DNA from: Bacteroidota bacterium
GTDB taxonomy: Bacteria; Bacteroidota; Bacteroidia; Bacteroidales; Lentimicrobiaceae
Reading direction: 5' to 3'
Assembly (NCBI GenBank): GCA_023434665.1
Contig: JAEYSM010000017.1
Location: forward strand, 1-7,213
Length of the DNA stretch: 7,213 nucleotides
Under the pieces are notes generated by a model that was given only the letters and a program-made list of their open reading frames with translations, had not been told where the DNA came from and did no database searches. Made by a program: the position numbers and the translations under genes. Shown here one piece after another: positions 6,293-7,213 of this stretch. Each line of letters begins with the position of its first letter. Within the stretch, counting starts at the first letter, position 1.

Positions 6293-7213
6293 ATGAAAAC
6301 ATCCAAACTATTATTATTCGCGTTTATAGCTCTTTTTATCGGTAGCCCTTTTTATCCGGCTGCACAAGTGCTGCCCCAGGATTCCCTTGCTTTGGTTGCT
6401 TTATACAACAGCACAGGCGGCCCCAACTGGAACAACAACACCGGCTGGCTTACCGGACCGGTGAGTACCTGGTATGGGGTGACCGTGGAAGGAAATCGAG
6501 TGTCAAAACTGGTCATGTATAATAATAATTTAAATGGTTTCGTTCCACCGGACATAGGTGACTTAAACGACCTAACAAATCTTGCGCTTGGTTATGAACC
6601 GATGCTTCATGGTGTGATTCCACCAGAAATTGGACAAATATTAGGATTAAAGGGTTTATTCATTGGGAATTGTGCTATTACGGGCACAATCCCCAATACA
6701 ATTGGGAATTGTTCCCTTTTAGAATTCATCAACATATGGGAAACTAACCTCTCCGGGTCTATCCCACCCGAAATTGGAAACCTCGACAACTTGCTTACTT
6801 TAGATCTACATGACAACCAGATAGGTGGCCCCATTCCTCCAGAACTGGGCAATTGCACCCAGTTGCAGGAACTTCGCTTAAACAACAATCAACTATCGGG
6901 TACAATACCTCCATCCCTCTCCAATTGCAATCAAATTGAAATTCTCTACCTGCATGACAATAACTTAACCGGGGAAATCCCTTATGAATTCTCCCTGGTA
7001 AGCTCGTATATTTCATTGGCCTTCGCTAATAATCATTTAACCGGTATACCGCCATGGACACCAAACTGGATTCTTAATGACTTAGCCATCGGCGGCAATT
7101 GCATGACCTTTGAAGATCTTGAGCCTCACTTTGTAGGATATATGTGGTATAACTATTACCCGCAGGACAGCATGCAAACCGTTATTGATACACTGTTGCC
7201 TAATGGAAGCAAT
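6293..7213 (+). CDS. Secreted leucine-rich-repeat protein, N-terminal 307 residues (runs off right edge)
   Basis: From ATG 6293 the frame is open to the window end without a stop. A signal peptide (residues 1 to about 25, core LLLFAFIALFIG, cut near PAAQ) is followed by a cap found in Bacteroidota LRR proteins: DSLALVALYNSTGGPNWNNN and GWLTGPVSTWYGVTVEGNRV (residues 30-70). About seven to eight 24-residue repeats of the plant type LxxLxLxxNxLxGxIPxxIGN span residues about 70-255. Clear copies are TNLSGSIPPEIGNLDNL, NQIGGPIPPELGNCTQL and NQLSGTIPPSLSNCNQI. After the repeats, MTFEDLEPHF and the PQDS motif (residues about 271-293) resemble the transition to Ig-like domains in related proteins. 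Such proteins often end in a type IX secretion sorting domain, which would lie outside this window. Codon use is richer in G/C than in the lipoprotein at 1163-2124. A role in adhesion or ligand binding is inferred from the fold. It seems to be a separate unit, 105 bp after the receptor. Confidence 0.9.
   Translation, partial: MKTSKLLLFAFIALFIGSPFYPAAQVLPQDSLALVALYNSTGGPNWNNNTGWLTGPVSTWYGVTVEGNRVSKLVMYNNNLNGFVPPDIGDLNDLTNLALGYEPMLHGVIPPEIGQILGLKGLFIGNCAITGTIPNTIGNCSLLEFINIWETNLSGSIPPEIGNLDNLLTLDLHDNQIGGPIPPELGNCTQLQELRLNNNQLSGTIPPSLSNCNQIEILYLHDNNLTGEIPYEFSLVSSYISLAFANNHLTGIPPWTPNWILNDLAIGGNCMTFEDLEPHFVGYMWYNYYPQDSMQTVIDTLLPNGSN

Noticed and set aside
6352..7016. Several minus-strand open frames opposite the LRR gene
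   Set aside because: They are by-products of the repetitive LRR coding sequence, whose plus-strand frame has a signal peptide, a cap and clear repeats.

Overview
The window looks like chromosomal DNA of a member of the Bacteroidota, probably an environmental member of the Bacteroidia or a relative. Four features point there: a TonB-dependent receptor with an N-terminal carboxypeptidase-regulatory-like domain, a DUF4249-type lipoprotein directly before it, a plant-type leucine-rich-repeat protein with the cap typical of Bacteroidota secreted proteins, and A/T-rich DNA whose gene starts lack convincing Shine-Dalgarno sequences. Every gene seen encodes a protein with an export signal, so the whole window concerns the cell envelope.

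Layout. Positions 1-251 (minus strand) hold the first 83 codons of a secreted protein that runs off the left edge. Positions 252-1162 are a long stretch without a convincing gene. It carries a possible promoter for the leftward gene, a long imperfect inverted repeat at 423-508, and a stretch near 669-944 that may be decayed coding sequence. Positions 1163-2124 encode a lipoprotein of unknown function (perhaps DUF4848-like). Its signal peptide is split by an apparent one-base deletion in a T run. Positions 2125-2315 hold a 154-bp block bounded by perfect 12-bp inverted repeats, with a 24-bp near-palindrome inside. Then comes a compact rightward operon: a small outer-membrane beta-barrel protein (2316-2873), a DUF4249-like lipoprotein (2908-3804) and a TonB-dependent receptor (3791-6187). 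A short gap with a small hairpin (6225-6241) leads into the first 307 codons of a secreted LRR protein (6293 to the right edge).

How the genes may work together. The DUF4249-like lipoprotein and the receptor overlap by 14 bp and are almost certainly co-translated. By analogy with SusC/SusD pairs, the receptor would be the TonB-powered outer-membrane channel and the lipoprotein its accessory partner; the substrate cannot be read from the sequence. The small barrel protein 34 bp upstream probably belongs to the same transcript. The LRR protein is likely exported for surface or adhesive use and lies in a separate unit.

No RNA gene, CRISPR array, transposase or phage gene was seen. I found no clear new multi-gene system. 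The observations most worth checking are the broken lipoprotein signal peptide and the two inverted-repeat structures.
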